In this document: one piece after another, positions 8,242 to 15,590 of the stretch
Layout of the letters: each line of letters starts with the position of its first letter
Position numbering within the stretch: position 1 is the first letter of the stretch
From: an uncultured Collinsella sp.
GTDB taxonomy: Bacteria > Actinomycetota > Coriobacteriia > Coriobacteriales > Coriobacteriaceae
DNA: 57,073 bases
Direction of reading: 5' to 3'
NCBI GenBank assembly: GCA_900551665.1
Contig: URWW01000007.1
Span: 1 to 57,073, forward strand
Position numbers and translations under genes: made by a program
Notes under the pieces: generated by a model
The model's input: only the letters and a program-made list of their open reading frames with translations
Told to the model about the DNA's origin: nothing
Database searches by the model: none

Positions 8242-9615
8242 ATGAAGAGTCTACTACTTCTCGCCCTCGGTCTGGCCCGCACGGTCGTCCTGGGCGCGCG
8301 CATCGAGGCCGAGCGCATCGTCGTGAGCGTCCGGCCCTACAAGCGCGAGCAGCGCCGCTGCCCCGTATGCGGCAGGGCCTGCGACTTCTACGACATGGCG
8401 AACCGCGGGGCCCCCAGGCTGTGGAGGGCGATGGACCTGGCGCGCTCGGCCTGCTACCTGGAGTACGCGCCCTGCAGGGTGCGCTGCCCGGAGCACGGCG
8501 TGCGCACCGAGGCCGTCCCCTGGGCGCGGCACGGGGCGCGCTTCACGCGCGACTTCGAGGACTGGGTGGCGTGGCTGGCGGTCCGCTGCACCGCCTCGGC
8601 GGTCTCCGAGCTCGCCCGCGTCGAGTGGCACAGCGTGGGCGGCGTGTGCAGGCGCGTCTACGCCGAGCTGGAGGCCGCGCGCGGCGCCTCGAGGTTCGAC
8701 GGCGTGCGCCGCATCGGCATCGACGAGACGTCGTACAAGAAGGGCCACAAGTACGTCACGGTGGTCGTCGACCACGACCGCGGCTGCCTCATCTGGGCGC
8801 ACGAGGGCACCGGCAAGGACGTGCTCAACCTGTTCCTCGACGAGCTCACGCGCGAGCAGAGGCGCGCCATAGAGGTGGTGACCGCCGACGGCGCGAGGTG
8901 GATAAGGCAGCTGGTCAAGCGCCGCTGCCCCAACGCGAGGTGGGTCATGGACCCCTTCCACGTGGTCCAGTGGATGAACGACGCGCTCGACGCCGTGCGC
9001 TGCGAGGAGTGGAACGCCGCCAGGGCCGCCGCCAGGGCCGCCAGGCCCAGGCCCGAGGGCAAGCGCGGCAGGCCTGCCAAAGGCGAGCTGCCGCCCGAGG
9101 AGGTCAGGGCGCTCGAGGAGGAGGCGGCCTCCATCAAGGGCAGCCGCTACGCGCCCGTGAAGAACCCCGAGGACCTCACCGACGGCCAGAGGGCGAGGCT
9201 CGAGGCGCTCAAGAAGAGGGCCGGCTCGCGGCTGGTCAGGGCCTGGGAGCTCAAGGAGGACCTGCGGGCCGTCTTCCGGGCAGCCGACGGCTCCGAGGCC
9301 GCCGAGCTGCTCGACGACTGGATGCACAGGGCCGCCTACTGCAAGATCGCCAAGGTCGTCGCCGTGGAGAAGAAGGTGCGCCGCCGGCGCGACGACATCA
9401 TCGCCGCAGTCGAGCTCGGCATCAGCAACGGGCGCGTAGAGGCCATCAACAACAAGATCAAGGTGGCGGTGAGGATGGGCTACGGCTTCCGCAACACCGA
9501 CAACCTCGTGGCCCTGCTCATGCTCAGGTGCGGCGACTGCCAGCCCCAGCTCCCGGGTCGCCCGGTGAAGGCGAGGAAGAAGGGCGTGAAGGGAGCGAAG
9601 AGCGTTGCTGCCTAG
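8242..9615 (+). CDS. tnp: ISL3-family transposase
   Basis: DDE transposase of 457 residues. N-terminal zinc-binding region of the zf-ISL3 type (RCPVCGRACDFYD ... YAPCRVRCPEHG). The catalytic domain starts at RIGIDETSYKKGHKYVTVVV (first acidic residue), continues with VTADGARWIRQ and MDPFHVVQWMNDALD (second), and ends with ISNGRVEAINNKIKVAVRMG (the N-G-x-x-E motif with the third acidic residue). The C-terminal tail is lysine-rich. The frame is intact, so the copy may be active. AAGAGGTG precedes the ATG. A second, longer open frame overlaps it (7815-9620), but its R/G/A-rich protein is a frame artefact. Confidence 0.95.
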   Translation: MKSLLLLALGLARTVVLGARIEAERIVVSVRPYKREQRRCPVCGRACDFYDMANRGAPRLWRAMDLARSACYLEYAPCRVRCPEHGVRTEAVPWARHGARFTRDFEDWVAWLAVRCTASAVSELARVEWHSVGGVCRRVYAELEAARGASRFDGVRRIGIDETSYKKGHKYVTVVVDHDRGCLIWAHEGTGKDVLNLFLDELTREQRRAIEVVTADGARWIRQLVKRRCPNARWVMDPFHVVQWMNDALDAVRCEEWNAARAAARAARPRPEGKRGRPAKGELPPEEVRALEEEAASIKGSRYAPVKNPEDLTDGQRARLEALKKRAGSRLVRAWELKEDLRAVFRAADGSEAAELLDDWMHRAAYCKIAKVVAVEKKVRRRRDDIIAAVELGISNGRVEAINNKIKVAVRMGYGFRNTDNLVALLMLRCGDCQPQLPGRPVKARKKGVKGAKSVAA

Positions 9616-9616
9616 G

Positions 9617-10225
9617 CTAGCCCCTTGTCACACAAACTACCGAAGCCTCAAAAAATCTGCCCATGATGAATCTCGTGCCGTCAATGAACTCAACTGCTTC
9701 CGCTCGCAGCAGGAGATGGGCCAACTCAAACATCCAGGCACCAACGATCAACACAAGCAGCATCTTTAGGGCTCGAAGACCTTTGACGCCACAAACGGGT
9801 GACGCGATAAACCCGAAAGAGAATTGATACCAGCAAGCAATCGAAATCGATGCGCATAAAAGCATGACGACGTCGTTAACTTGGCGGCATGCAATCGGCT
9901 CACCAGGCAGAACGAGCCCGCCTTCCAAACCCATCCAAAACAAAATAGAAAGAAACAAGATGAGCGTTGCACAGCCGCCAACCATTCCCACCAGACGCTG
10001 GGACGGGCATTTTGCCCCGGTCGATTTATCCCCATTAAATCCCGAGCCACCGTAAAGCCCAACAATGGCTAAGCATGCCAGAGCGAAAAATGGAATGTAC
10101 ATCTCCATTGAAACAAGGTCTGCTGTTCTAACTGATATAGCAAAAACAGAGACAAGCAGGAGAAATCCAGTCCACACAGGCCACGCCACAACTAGGGATA
10201 ACACACGCTGTCCAACTTCTTGCAT
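9617..10225 (-). pseudogene. N-terminal membrane part of the IS-split LuxR regulator
   Basis: A 202-residue open remnant. Native coding runs from the ATG at 10225 (GGAGG about 9 bases upstream) to 9650; the last 11 codons are read from the IS. It holds about five membrane segments (VLSLVVAWPVWTGFLLLVSV, YIPFFALACLAIVGLY, LVGMVGGCATLILFLSILFW, DVVMLLCASISIACWYQF, MLLVLIVGAWMFELAHLLL) and ends within GTRFIMGRFF, which before insertion continued into GITAASLSALALRVRS of the downstream half. No DNA-binding domain remains on this piece. A longer frame begins at a TTG (10258) but lacks a ribosome-binding site. Confidence 0.85.
9650..9657. repeat. Target-site duplication, right copy
   Basis: AAAAAATC, identical to 8076-8083, directly abutting the right IS end. 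Confidence 0.9.
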
Positions 10226-10279
10226 CTCAATCACCCTCCGTGTGGACTCGAATATCAATGAGAGATATCGAAAACTCCC

Positions 10280-10738
10280 CTACTCGGCCCCAGGCAAACC
10301 GTTGCCCGCACCGCGATTGGAACGCCTGAGGGCAAGCAGCTGATCGCGCACGTCTTCGCACTGGGCAATTGCCTGGGCGACGCGCTCACGCGATTCGGCG
10401 ATGCGCTGCTGGACCATGGCGTCCATGAAAACGTTGTCGAACAGCCAATCGGCGACGAGCAGGAAGTCGCCCACGTCGGGACCGATGCCCGAGAATCCCT
10501 GGACATCGTTCAGCTCGTCCGCCAGGCGGGAAAGCGCGCGCTGCGCCGCGTTGAGGTGCTCCTGTGCGGCCTGCATCCTGCCCTGCTTGAACGCGGAGAT
10601 CAAAAACCCGCCGCCGAACATGTCGAGAAGACCCCAGTTCCGCGCGCTCTTGAGATCTCGCGCGGCAGCGTCGAGACAATCCAGCGCATCCTCGACCGCC
10701 GCAAGGGCCTCGTCGATCTCGATCTCCCGCTGAGCCAT
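10280..10738 (-). CDS. Hypothetical helical protein
   Basis: A 152-residue soluble, mostly helical protein starting MAQREIEIDEALAAVEDALD. Its middle is glycine-rich (NWGLLDMFGGGFLISAFKQG), followed by AQEHLNAAQRALSRLADEL and GDFLLVADWLFDNVFMDAMV. I do not recognise a characterised family. The ATG at 10738 follows a GGGGGA tract. It is divergent from the coiled-coil gene at 10874, sharing a 135-base promoter region, so the two may be co-regulated. A much longer open frame to 11536 on this strand is an artefact of the facing gene. Confidence 0.75.
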   Translation of the reverse strand: MAQREIEIDEALAAVEDALDCLDAAARDLKSARNWGLLDMFGGGFLISAFKQGRMQAAQEHLNAAQRALSRLADELNDVQGFSGIGPDVGDFLLVADWLFDNVFMDAMVQQRIAESRERVAQAIAQCEDVRDQLLALRRSNRGAGNGLPGAE

Positions 10739-10873
10739 GTCGGTCCCCCTATCCGCTTTCGTTTGCTTCCGCGTGATTCTACCGTGAAAAGTGCACCGAG
10801 ACCACCGCGCAACCGCAGCGACAGAAGCCCTATCATAAGGTGGACGAATCGGACGACCACGGGGAGGCGCGCC

Positions 10874-12280
10874 ATGTGCGACCAGGACGAATTGCAAGAC
10901 CAGCCGGTAAGTGCCACCGCAGCCGAACCTCTTGCCGAGCCTTCCTGCGATGTCGAGGGCACCGAGGATGAACCGTCGGGCCAAATCCCGGCATTCCTCG
11001 CCCAGAACCAGATGGCGACCACCCACGCAGCCGAGACCCCAGACGAGCCGGCAGGTGAAAACGGTCGCGGCACCGCAGACGTCGATGGCGGTGAGCTCAA
11101 AACCACCGGACCCGCCGCGCCCGAAGACGCGGAGGCCATCGAGACATCCGGTCCCAGCGGCCTGTTCTCCGAGGGCGTTGCGAGCATGAAGGCCATGAGC
11201 AGCGCGCGCCGCGCACATGCCGAGGCCCGCGACGAACTCGAGCGTCTTCAGAACACCATCGCCGCCCGCGAGGCCGAACTCGAGCACCGCCGCGATATCG
11301 AGGCGAACTACGACGAGATCATCGAACGGGAGCGCGCCCGCAAGAGCGATGCCGAGCAGGCAGCCGAAGACCTGAAGGCCCAACGCGATGCGACAGCCGA
11401 GCGCGTACGCCAGCTCAAGCGCGAGCTCGAGCAGATGCGCGAGGAGGATGCGACCACGGAGAAGCGCCTCAAGGTCACCCTGGACGCCGCGGCCGACAAA
11501 GAACAATCCGCGCGGGAGTCCGGACGGCGCCTCCAAAACCGCCTCGACGACGCGAAGAACGATCTCGAGCGCCTCAACGAGGAGCGGCGCGCCAGCCTGA
11601 TCGCATCCGAACAGGCCATCGCAAGCGCCGAGAAGCGCCTCGCCACCCTCAACGCCGAATACGCAGAACTCCAGCGCAACCCCTCCGCCAACTCAGCAGA
11701 GTACTCGGTCAGGACGCGCGAGCTCGAGTTCGAGATCTCCGACGCTGCCGCCGCGCTTCGCAGCGCTCGGGAGGACCTGCCGCAGACCGACCGGGAAACA
11801 CAACGCGCCATCGATGAGGCCATCGCCGCCGTCGCAGCAGCCGAGAAGCCCATCGCGACCGCAAAGACCGCTTTCGATGAGGCGGCGGCAGCATCCGACA
11901 AGGCCCGTGACGCCTACAGCGAGGCAAAAGAGGCCGCTGAGGCACGGCAAAAGGAGCTGCGGAAGCGCATTGGGGACGAGGAGAAGTCCCTCAAGTCGCA
12001 GGATCGATCTTATGCGGACAAGCTCGACGAGGCGTCGGCGGCACAGGCTGTCATAGATGAGGCCGAGGATGTCATCGCCCATCCAGAGGTGACCGAGGCG
12101 ATCGCCCATGCCCTCGAGGCCGACCGCGCCGAGCACGGCGACCGCGTGGTGGAGGTCGAGGAGCTTGCGAACACCGAACGCGACGTGCGCGAGCAAACGC
12201 GCGCCTCGCGCATTCGGTTCATCGCCGCGATCACAGGCATCGCCCTGCTGGCCATCCTGGCGATCTGGATGCTCCTGTAG
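10874..12280 (+). CDS. Long coiled-coil protein with C-terminal membrane anchor
   Basis: A 468-residue protein. Residues 1-105 are acidic and low-complexity. About 110-440 is an almost continuous coiled coil rich in E, R, A and K (blocks such as ARDELERLQNTIAAREAELE and ERVRQLKRELEQMREED). The last 20 residues, IAAITGIALLAILAIWMLL, form one membrane helix preceded by positively charged residues, giving a tail-anchored layout with the bulk in the cytoplasm. GGGGAGG precedes the ATG. A structural, division-related or envelope-tethering role is possible but not shown. No catalytic motif is seen. It is followed by a terminator-like hairpin. Confidence 0.8.
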   Translation: MCDQDELQDQPVSATAAEPLAEPSCDVEGTEDEPSGQIPAFLAQNQMATTHAAETPDEPAGENGRGTADVDGGELKTTGPAAPEDAEAIETSGPSGLFSEGVASMKAMSSARRAHAEARDELERLQNTIAAREAELEHRRDIEANYDEIIERERARKSDAEQAAEDLKAQRDATAERVRQLKRELEQMREEDATTEKRLKVTLDAAADKEQSARESGRRLQNRLDDAKNDLERLNEERRASLIASEQAIASAEKRLATLNAEYAELQRNPSANSAEYSVRTRELEFEISDAAAALRSAREDLPQTDRETQRAIDEAIAAVAAAEKPIATAKTAFDEAAAASDKARDAYSEAKEAAEARQKELRKRIGDEEKSLKSQDRSYADKLDEASAAQAVIDEAEDVIAHPEVTEAIAHALEADRAEHGDRVVEVEELANTERDVREQTRASRIRFIAAITGIALLAILAIWMLL

Positions 12281-12298
12281 CCTGGGCTTGCATGATTG

Positions 12299-12334
12299 AT
12301 TCTGGGCCGCCTACCTGCGTAGACGGCCCAGAAT
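12299..12334 (+). terminator. Probable terminator after the coiled-coil gene
   Basis: An 11-bp perfect stem, ATTCTGGGCCG (12299-12309) with CGGCCCAGAAT (12324-12334), with a 14-base loop, 18 bases after the stop codon. The T-tract is weak. Confidence 0.65.
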
Positions 12335-12385
12335 TGGACACACATTTTGTCCTATAACCCTAACCTTAGCCCCCACGCACGACAA

Positions 12386-12405
12386 AGGCGGCGGCACCGC
12401 CGCCT
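12386..12405. terminator. GC-rich hairpin, possible bidirectional terminator
   Basis: AGGCGGCGG pairs with CCGCCGCCT around a very tight loop. On the minus strand it is followed by TTGTCGT, on the plus strand by CTCTT, so T-tracts are poor. It would end a minus-strand transcript carrying the small frame at 12555-12614, or queA read-through. Confidence 0.5.
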
Positions 12406-12554
12406 CTCTTACATCCTACGGTGGACTCGCCCACTTTCTTTTACCGAAGGAATGGGGCTATCCAATTCATCGAGCCCGCCGACGCGTTTCCTCTTCGATC
12501 GTCCTACCAACCAACCGGTGGAACTAAGAACGGCGCGTGCGCTCGCTTTTGCAT

Positions 12555-12614
12555 CTACCCGATCTCGGTATCGCAGGCGGCGGGCCCGAAAGCTGCTATA
12601 TCTTCAAAACCCAT
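12555..12614 (-). CDS. Possible 19-residue small protein
   Basis: ATG at 12614 with GGGAGG about 8 bases upstream, encoding MGFEDIAAFGPAACDTEIG and a TAG stop. It lies in the otherwise empty gap downstream of queA, on the same strand. It could be a leader or a small secreted-type peptide (single Cys near the C-terminus), but a frame this short arises easily by chance. Only the ribosome-binding site supports it. Confidence 0.25.
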   Translation of the reverse strand: MGFEDIAAFGPAACDTEIG

Positions 12615-12757
12615 CGGACACACCTCCCGTCTCGGTCGCGGTAACGTTGCGACTCTTTTGGTACATCCTGCTTATGCCCCGGACATAGGTGGTCTTACAA
12701 ATCGAATGCCAATATCCAGCGAACGGTACGCTATCGCCGGCGAACGGCATTGAGGCT

Positions 12758-13984
12758 TTACTCGATGAGCATCGCGTCGCCGAAGCTGAAGAACCGGTAC
12801 TTCTCTCGCACGGCCTCCTCGTATGCGTCGATGATCTGATCGCGCGTGGCGAGGGCGGAGACGAGCATCATGAGCGTGGAGCGCGGCACATGGAAGTTCG
12901 TGATGAGCGCGTCCACCACATGGAAGGTCGACCCCGGCATGAGGTACAGATTGGTGGTGGCGTCCTCGCGCATGGTGATATCGCCCTCGCCGCGAACGTC
13001 CGCGCCGTCCTCGCGGCCCTCGAAGCCGCGCGCCGTGACTGCGGGGTCGCTCACGGGCGCCGCGGCGTCCCACGCGCTCTCGAGGGAGCGCACGGCGGTG
13101 GTGCCCACGGCGATCACGCGATGGCCGGCCGCCTTGGTGGCGTGCACGGCTTCCACAACCTCGGCAGGCACGTGATAACGCTCGGTGTGCATGACATGCT
13201 CGGTGGGATCGTCCTCCTCCACCAGGCGGAAGGTGTCGATACCCACCTCGAGCTCGACCGTCGCCCAACCGCAGCCCTTGTCCTTGATGCGCTGAATGAG
13301 CTCCGGGGTGAAGTGCAGGCCGGCGGTCGGGGCAGCGGCGGAGTGTTCCTCGCTCATGGCATACACGGTCTGGTACTTCTCCGGATCCCCCTCATAGCCG
13401 GTGATATAAGGCGGCAGCGGAACATGACCCGCAGCGTGAATGGCCTCGTCGAGCGTGCGCGGCACGCCTCCCTCGTTCTCGCCCACGGGCTCGAAGCGCA
13501 CCAGGCGGCCGCCCTTCGAATCGTCGATGAAATCGAGGATCTCGGCGGTGAGCACCACGGGCGCGCCCTCCGGCGCGAGCAAGCCGCCGGCGCGATACTC
13601 GACAACGTTGCCCGGCTTGAGACGCTTGCCAGGGTTTACCAGGCACTCCCACACATGCCCGATGGGATCGACGTCCTCACGGCGACGGAGCAGCAACGTC
13701 TCGGCCACACCGCCCGTCGGCTTCTTGCCGATGAGGCGCGCGGGCATGACGCGCGTCTGGTTGGCGACCAGCAGATCGCCGGGCTCGAGATAGTCGACGA
13801 TATCGTAAAAATGACGGTGCTCGACGGAGCCGCCATGCTCGAGCGCAACGGCATCCGCGGCGCGGACGGGACCGCCCTCGAGCTCGCGGTTCACCACCAA
13901 GAGGCGGCAGGAATCACGCGGCTCGGCGGGGGCCTGAGCGATCAGCTCATCGGGCAGATTGTAATCAAAATCATCGGTGCGCAT
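12758..13984 (-). CDS. queA: S-adenosylmethionine:tRNA ribosyltransferase-isomerase
   Basis: Transfers the ribosyl part of SAM to preQ1 in tRNA to make epoxyqueuosine. The 408-residue protein starts MRTDDFDYNLPDELIAQAPA and has the family blocks DLLVANQTRVMPARLIGKK, the ATVELEVGIDTFRLVEEDDP region, RYHVPAE, VIAVGTTAVRSLES, and the C-terminal NFHVPRSTLMMLVSA. It is somewhat longer than enterobacterial QueA, with an extra stretch near residues 300-330. The ATG at 13984 has an AAAGGTGG Shine-Dalgarno; the frame is open further upstream without a site. queH lies 61 bases upstream on the same strand, so queH-queA act on successive steps. Confidence 0.96.
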   Translation of the reverse strand: MRTDDFDYNLPDELIAQAPAEPRDSCRLLVVNRELEGGPVRAADAVALEHGGSVEHRHFYDIVDYLEPGDLLVANQTRVMPARLIGKKPTGGVAETLLLRRREDVDPIGHVWECLVNPGKRLKPGNVVEYRAGGLLAPEGAPVVLTAEILDFIDDSKGGRLVRFEPVGENEGGVPRTLDEAIHAAGHVPLPPYITGYEGDPEKYQTVYAMSEEHSAAAPTAGLHFTPELIQRIKDKGCGWATVELEVGIDTFRLVEEDDPTEHVMHTERYHVPAEVVEAVHATKAAGHRVIAVGTTAVRSLESAWDAAAPVSDPAVTARGFEGREDGADVRGEGDITMREDATTNLYLMPGSTFHVVDALITNFHVPRSTLMMLVSALATRDQIIDAYEEAVREKYRFFSFGDAMLIE

Positions 13985-14045
13985 GGCGCCACCTTTCACT
14001 TGAGAGTTCGACAGCCGTCCATGATAGCGCAGGCGCGGTGAGGCA

Positions 14046-14642
14046 TCAGTCCTTGAGGGCGGCTCGGCGGACCTTCTCCGCCTTGCGTTCATCGCGCATG
14101 CGCGCACGGTCGAGCGCGGCCTCGGCGGCCGAAAAACGGCAACCGCAGTAATTCTGGCGGTACATGCCCAGTTCGCGCGAGCGCACGGTCGCCTGCGGGT
14201 ACCACGGCCGGAAATCTCGGATAACCGGGGTCAGCCCATGCGCCGACGCGAGCTTTTCCAAAACGTCATTGCACGTGTCGAACAACTGGTATGGAGAGAC
14301 CGCGAGCGTCGTGGCGATGTGCGAGAACCCCTCGCGCTCGGCGACCCGACAGGCCTCGGCGAGACGCAGGGCGTAGCATGCGCGGCAGCGGCGCTCTCGA
14401 TCAGCGCCGAACCGCGCCACCGACGCATCCCAGCGGTCGCGGTCATCCGCCGCCTCGATCAGGCGAATACCGTTATCGGAACTCCAGCGACGGAGCTCCT
14501 CAAGGCGCTTGTCATGCTCTGAAACGGGTTGGATGTTCGGATTGGTCCAGCATATCGTGGGCTCAAAGCCCTCCTCAACGAGCAAGCGCACCGGCTCGAG
14601 CGAGCAGGGGGCGCAGCATGCATGCAACAGCAACGGGGTCAT
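14046..14642 (-). CDS. queH: Epoxyqueuosine reductase QueH
   Basis: Reduces epoxyqueuosine to queuosine in tRNA, the QueG-independent route. The 198-residue protein carries the QueH (former DUF208) cysteine sets: HACCAPCSLEPV near the start, RRCRACYALRL near residue 86, and NYCGCRFS near residue 165, plus TTLAVSPYQ. These bind an iron-sulfur cluster and metal in characterised members. AAGGAGG precedes the ATG at 14642. The start overlaps the stop of the upstream peptidase gene by 4 bases (ATGA), so translation is probably coupled. It works directly after QueA, encoded next downstream. Confidence 0.93.
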   Translation of the reverse strand: MTPLLLHACCAPCSLEPVRLLVEEGFEPTICWTNPNIQPVSEHDKRLEELRRWSSDNGIRLIEAADDRDRWDASVARFGADRERRCRACYALRLAEACRVAEREGFSHIATTLAVSPYQLFDTCNDVLEKLASAHGLTPVIRDFRPWYPQATVRSRELGMYRQNYCGCRFSAAEAALDRARMRDERKAEKVRRAALKD

Positions 14643-15439
14643 AGGCGCTTTCCTCCTTCGACGACGCTGAAACCGGATGTCCCCCGATCGGATTTCGCTG
14701 GACGGGGCAAAGCCGTCGAACCAAGACCGTGGGGGCCATCCGCATCCGCAGCCCGAGGCGTCGTGCGTGCATCGGGCGGAGAGACACGGCGCGGCTGAAG
14801 GCGGCAGGGGGCGCCATAGAAGGAGACGCCCCACGCGGTGTCCTCGCAATAGGCAATGGTCGGGTCGGAACGAATGGCGCGCACATACCCCCAATCCCCG
14901 GTGCACCCCGAGAGGTGGGCGGTCGCAACGACGATGGTCCACAGCGGCCACCTAAAACCGATGCCGAGAACGATGACCAGCAGCGTCACGATGACGGAAG
15001 GCGCCAACGCTATGACAAGGTAGGCGTCGCGCGGGTACACAACCCCTTCGGCGCTCGCATAGATCATGCCCATCTTGAGATTCGAGCCGAACGTGATCTG
15101 GGCACCAGGCGGCGCGTAATGCCTGAAAAACAACGCGTGCACGAGCTCGTGGATGACAAACGTTGCGGGAATGGCGGCGACAAGGGAGATCCACCAGCGG
15201 ATATCGACGCCGCGCCCAGTGCCCTCGACGCCCATGAGACGGTCGCCCAACGAACCCAGGACGGCGCCGAGCTCGAAAGGAGTCACCGGGGCATCGAAGA
15301 ACTCGCGCAGTGCCACCATGACGAGCGCCCACAGGATCGCAGCGAGAACCCCGGCCACCAACACCGTGGCCGACAAGGAGCGCATGCGAGCCAGGAAGCC
15401 CTCGTCCTCGAAAACATGTATGTCGGCTATTTTCCTCAT
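14639..15439 (-). CDS. Putative membrane metallopeptidase (DUF3267-like)
   Basis: Protein of 266 residues with hydrophobic segments at about 22-46, 83-100 (ISLVAAIPATFVIHELVHALFF, containing an HExxH zinc motif) and 140-165 (YLVIALAPSVIVTLLVIVLG). The layout fits the DUF3267 family of putative zincin-like membrane proteins of unknown substrate. The last 60 residues are arginine/proline-rich and unlike the family, so the end may be degraded or extended. There is no clear Shine-Dalgarno; TACACT lies 7 bases before the ATG, consistent with leaderless transcription. The stop overlaps the queH start by 4 bases. Confidence 0.7.
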   Translation of the reverse strand: MRKIADIHVFEDEGFLARMRSLSATVLVAGVLAAILWALVMVALREFFDAPVTPFELGAVLGSLGDRLMGVEGTGRGVDIRWWISLVAAIPATFVIHELVHALFFRHYAPPGAQITFGSNLKMGMIYASAEGVVYPRDAYLVIALAPSVIVTLLVIVLGIGFRWPLWTIVVATAHLSGCTGDWGYVRAIRSDPTIAYCEDTAWGVSFYGAPCRLQPRRVSPPDARTTPRAADADGPHGLGSTALPRPAKSDRGTSGFSVVEGGKRL

Positions 15440-15590
15440 GCGACCAAGTGTAGCGTCTCATGCGGACACCTGTGCGATAATGTGGGATGACTTCGGACAA
15501 TGATCGAGATGACGCGACGCCGCGCCCGAATGCGGCGCAGCGTCGCCTCGCACCGTCTTATTCACCACGAAACTCGGAAGAAGGACGCAC

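Larger units (their letters stand above)
8084..9649 (+). mobile_element. ISL3-family insertion sequence, complete, 1566 bp
   Basis: The ends are imperfect inverted repeats: left GGCTCTTCGGTGGTTTCTGT and, reading inward from 9649, GAGGCTTCGGTAGTTTGTGT, with about 17 of the first 24 positions matching. An 8-bp direct repeat AAAAAATC flanks both ends. One ISL3-type transposase gene is inside. The element is GC-rich like the chromosome around the window and unlike the AT-richer gene it entered. It lies antiparallel to the interrupted regulator. Confidence 0.93.
12335..12757. other. Intergenic stretch of about 420 bases, no confident gene
   Basis: No conserved protein and no recognisable tRNA, tmRNA, SRP or RNase P RNA was seen on either strand. 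It holds a GC-rich hairpin at 12386-12405 and, on the minus strand, a 19-codon frame with a good ribosome-binding site at 12555-12614. Between the two lies about 150 bases of minus-strand sequence that could be an untranslated RNA. Confidence 0.6.

Noticed and set aside
7815..9620. 601-codon plus-strand frame overlapping the transposase
   Set aside because: It is a shifted frame over the transposase, extremely R/G/A-rich; the 8242-9615 frame carries all ISL3 motifs.
10280..11536. Extended 418-codon version of the helical protein
   Set aside because: The upstream part is antisense to the coiled-coil gene; a GGGGGA-preceded ATG at 10738 gives the sensible protein.
12335..12757. tmRNA, RNase P RNA or SRP RNA in the large gap after queA
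   Set aside because: None of their conserved cores or 3' ends can be found on either strand.
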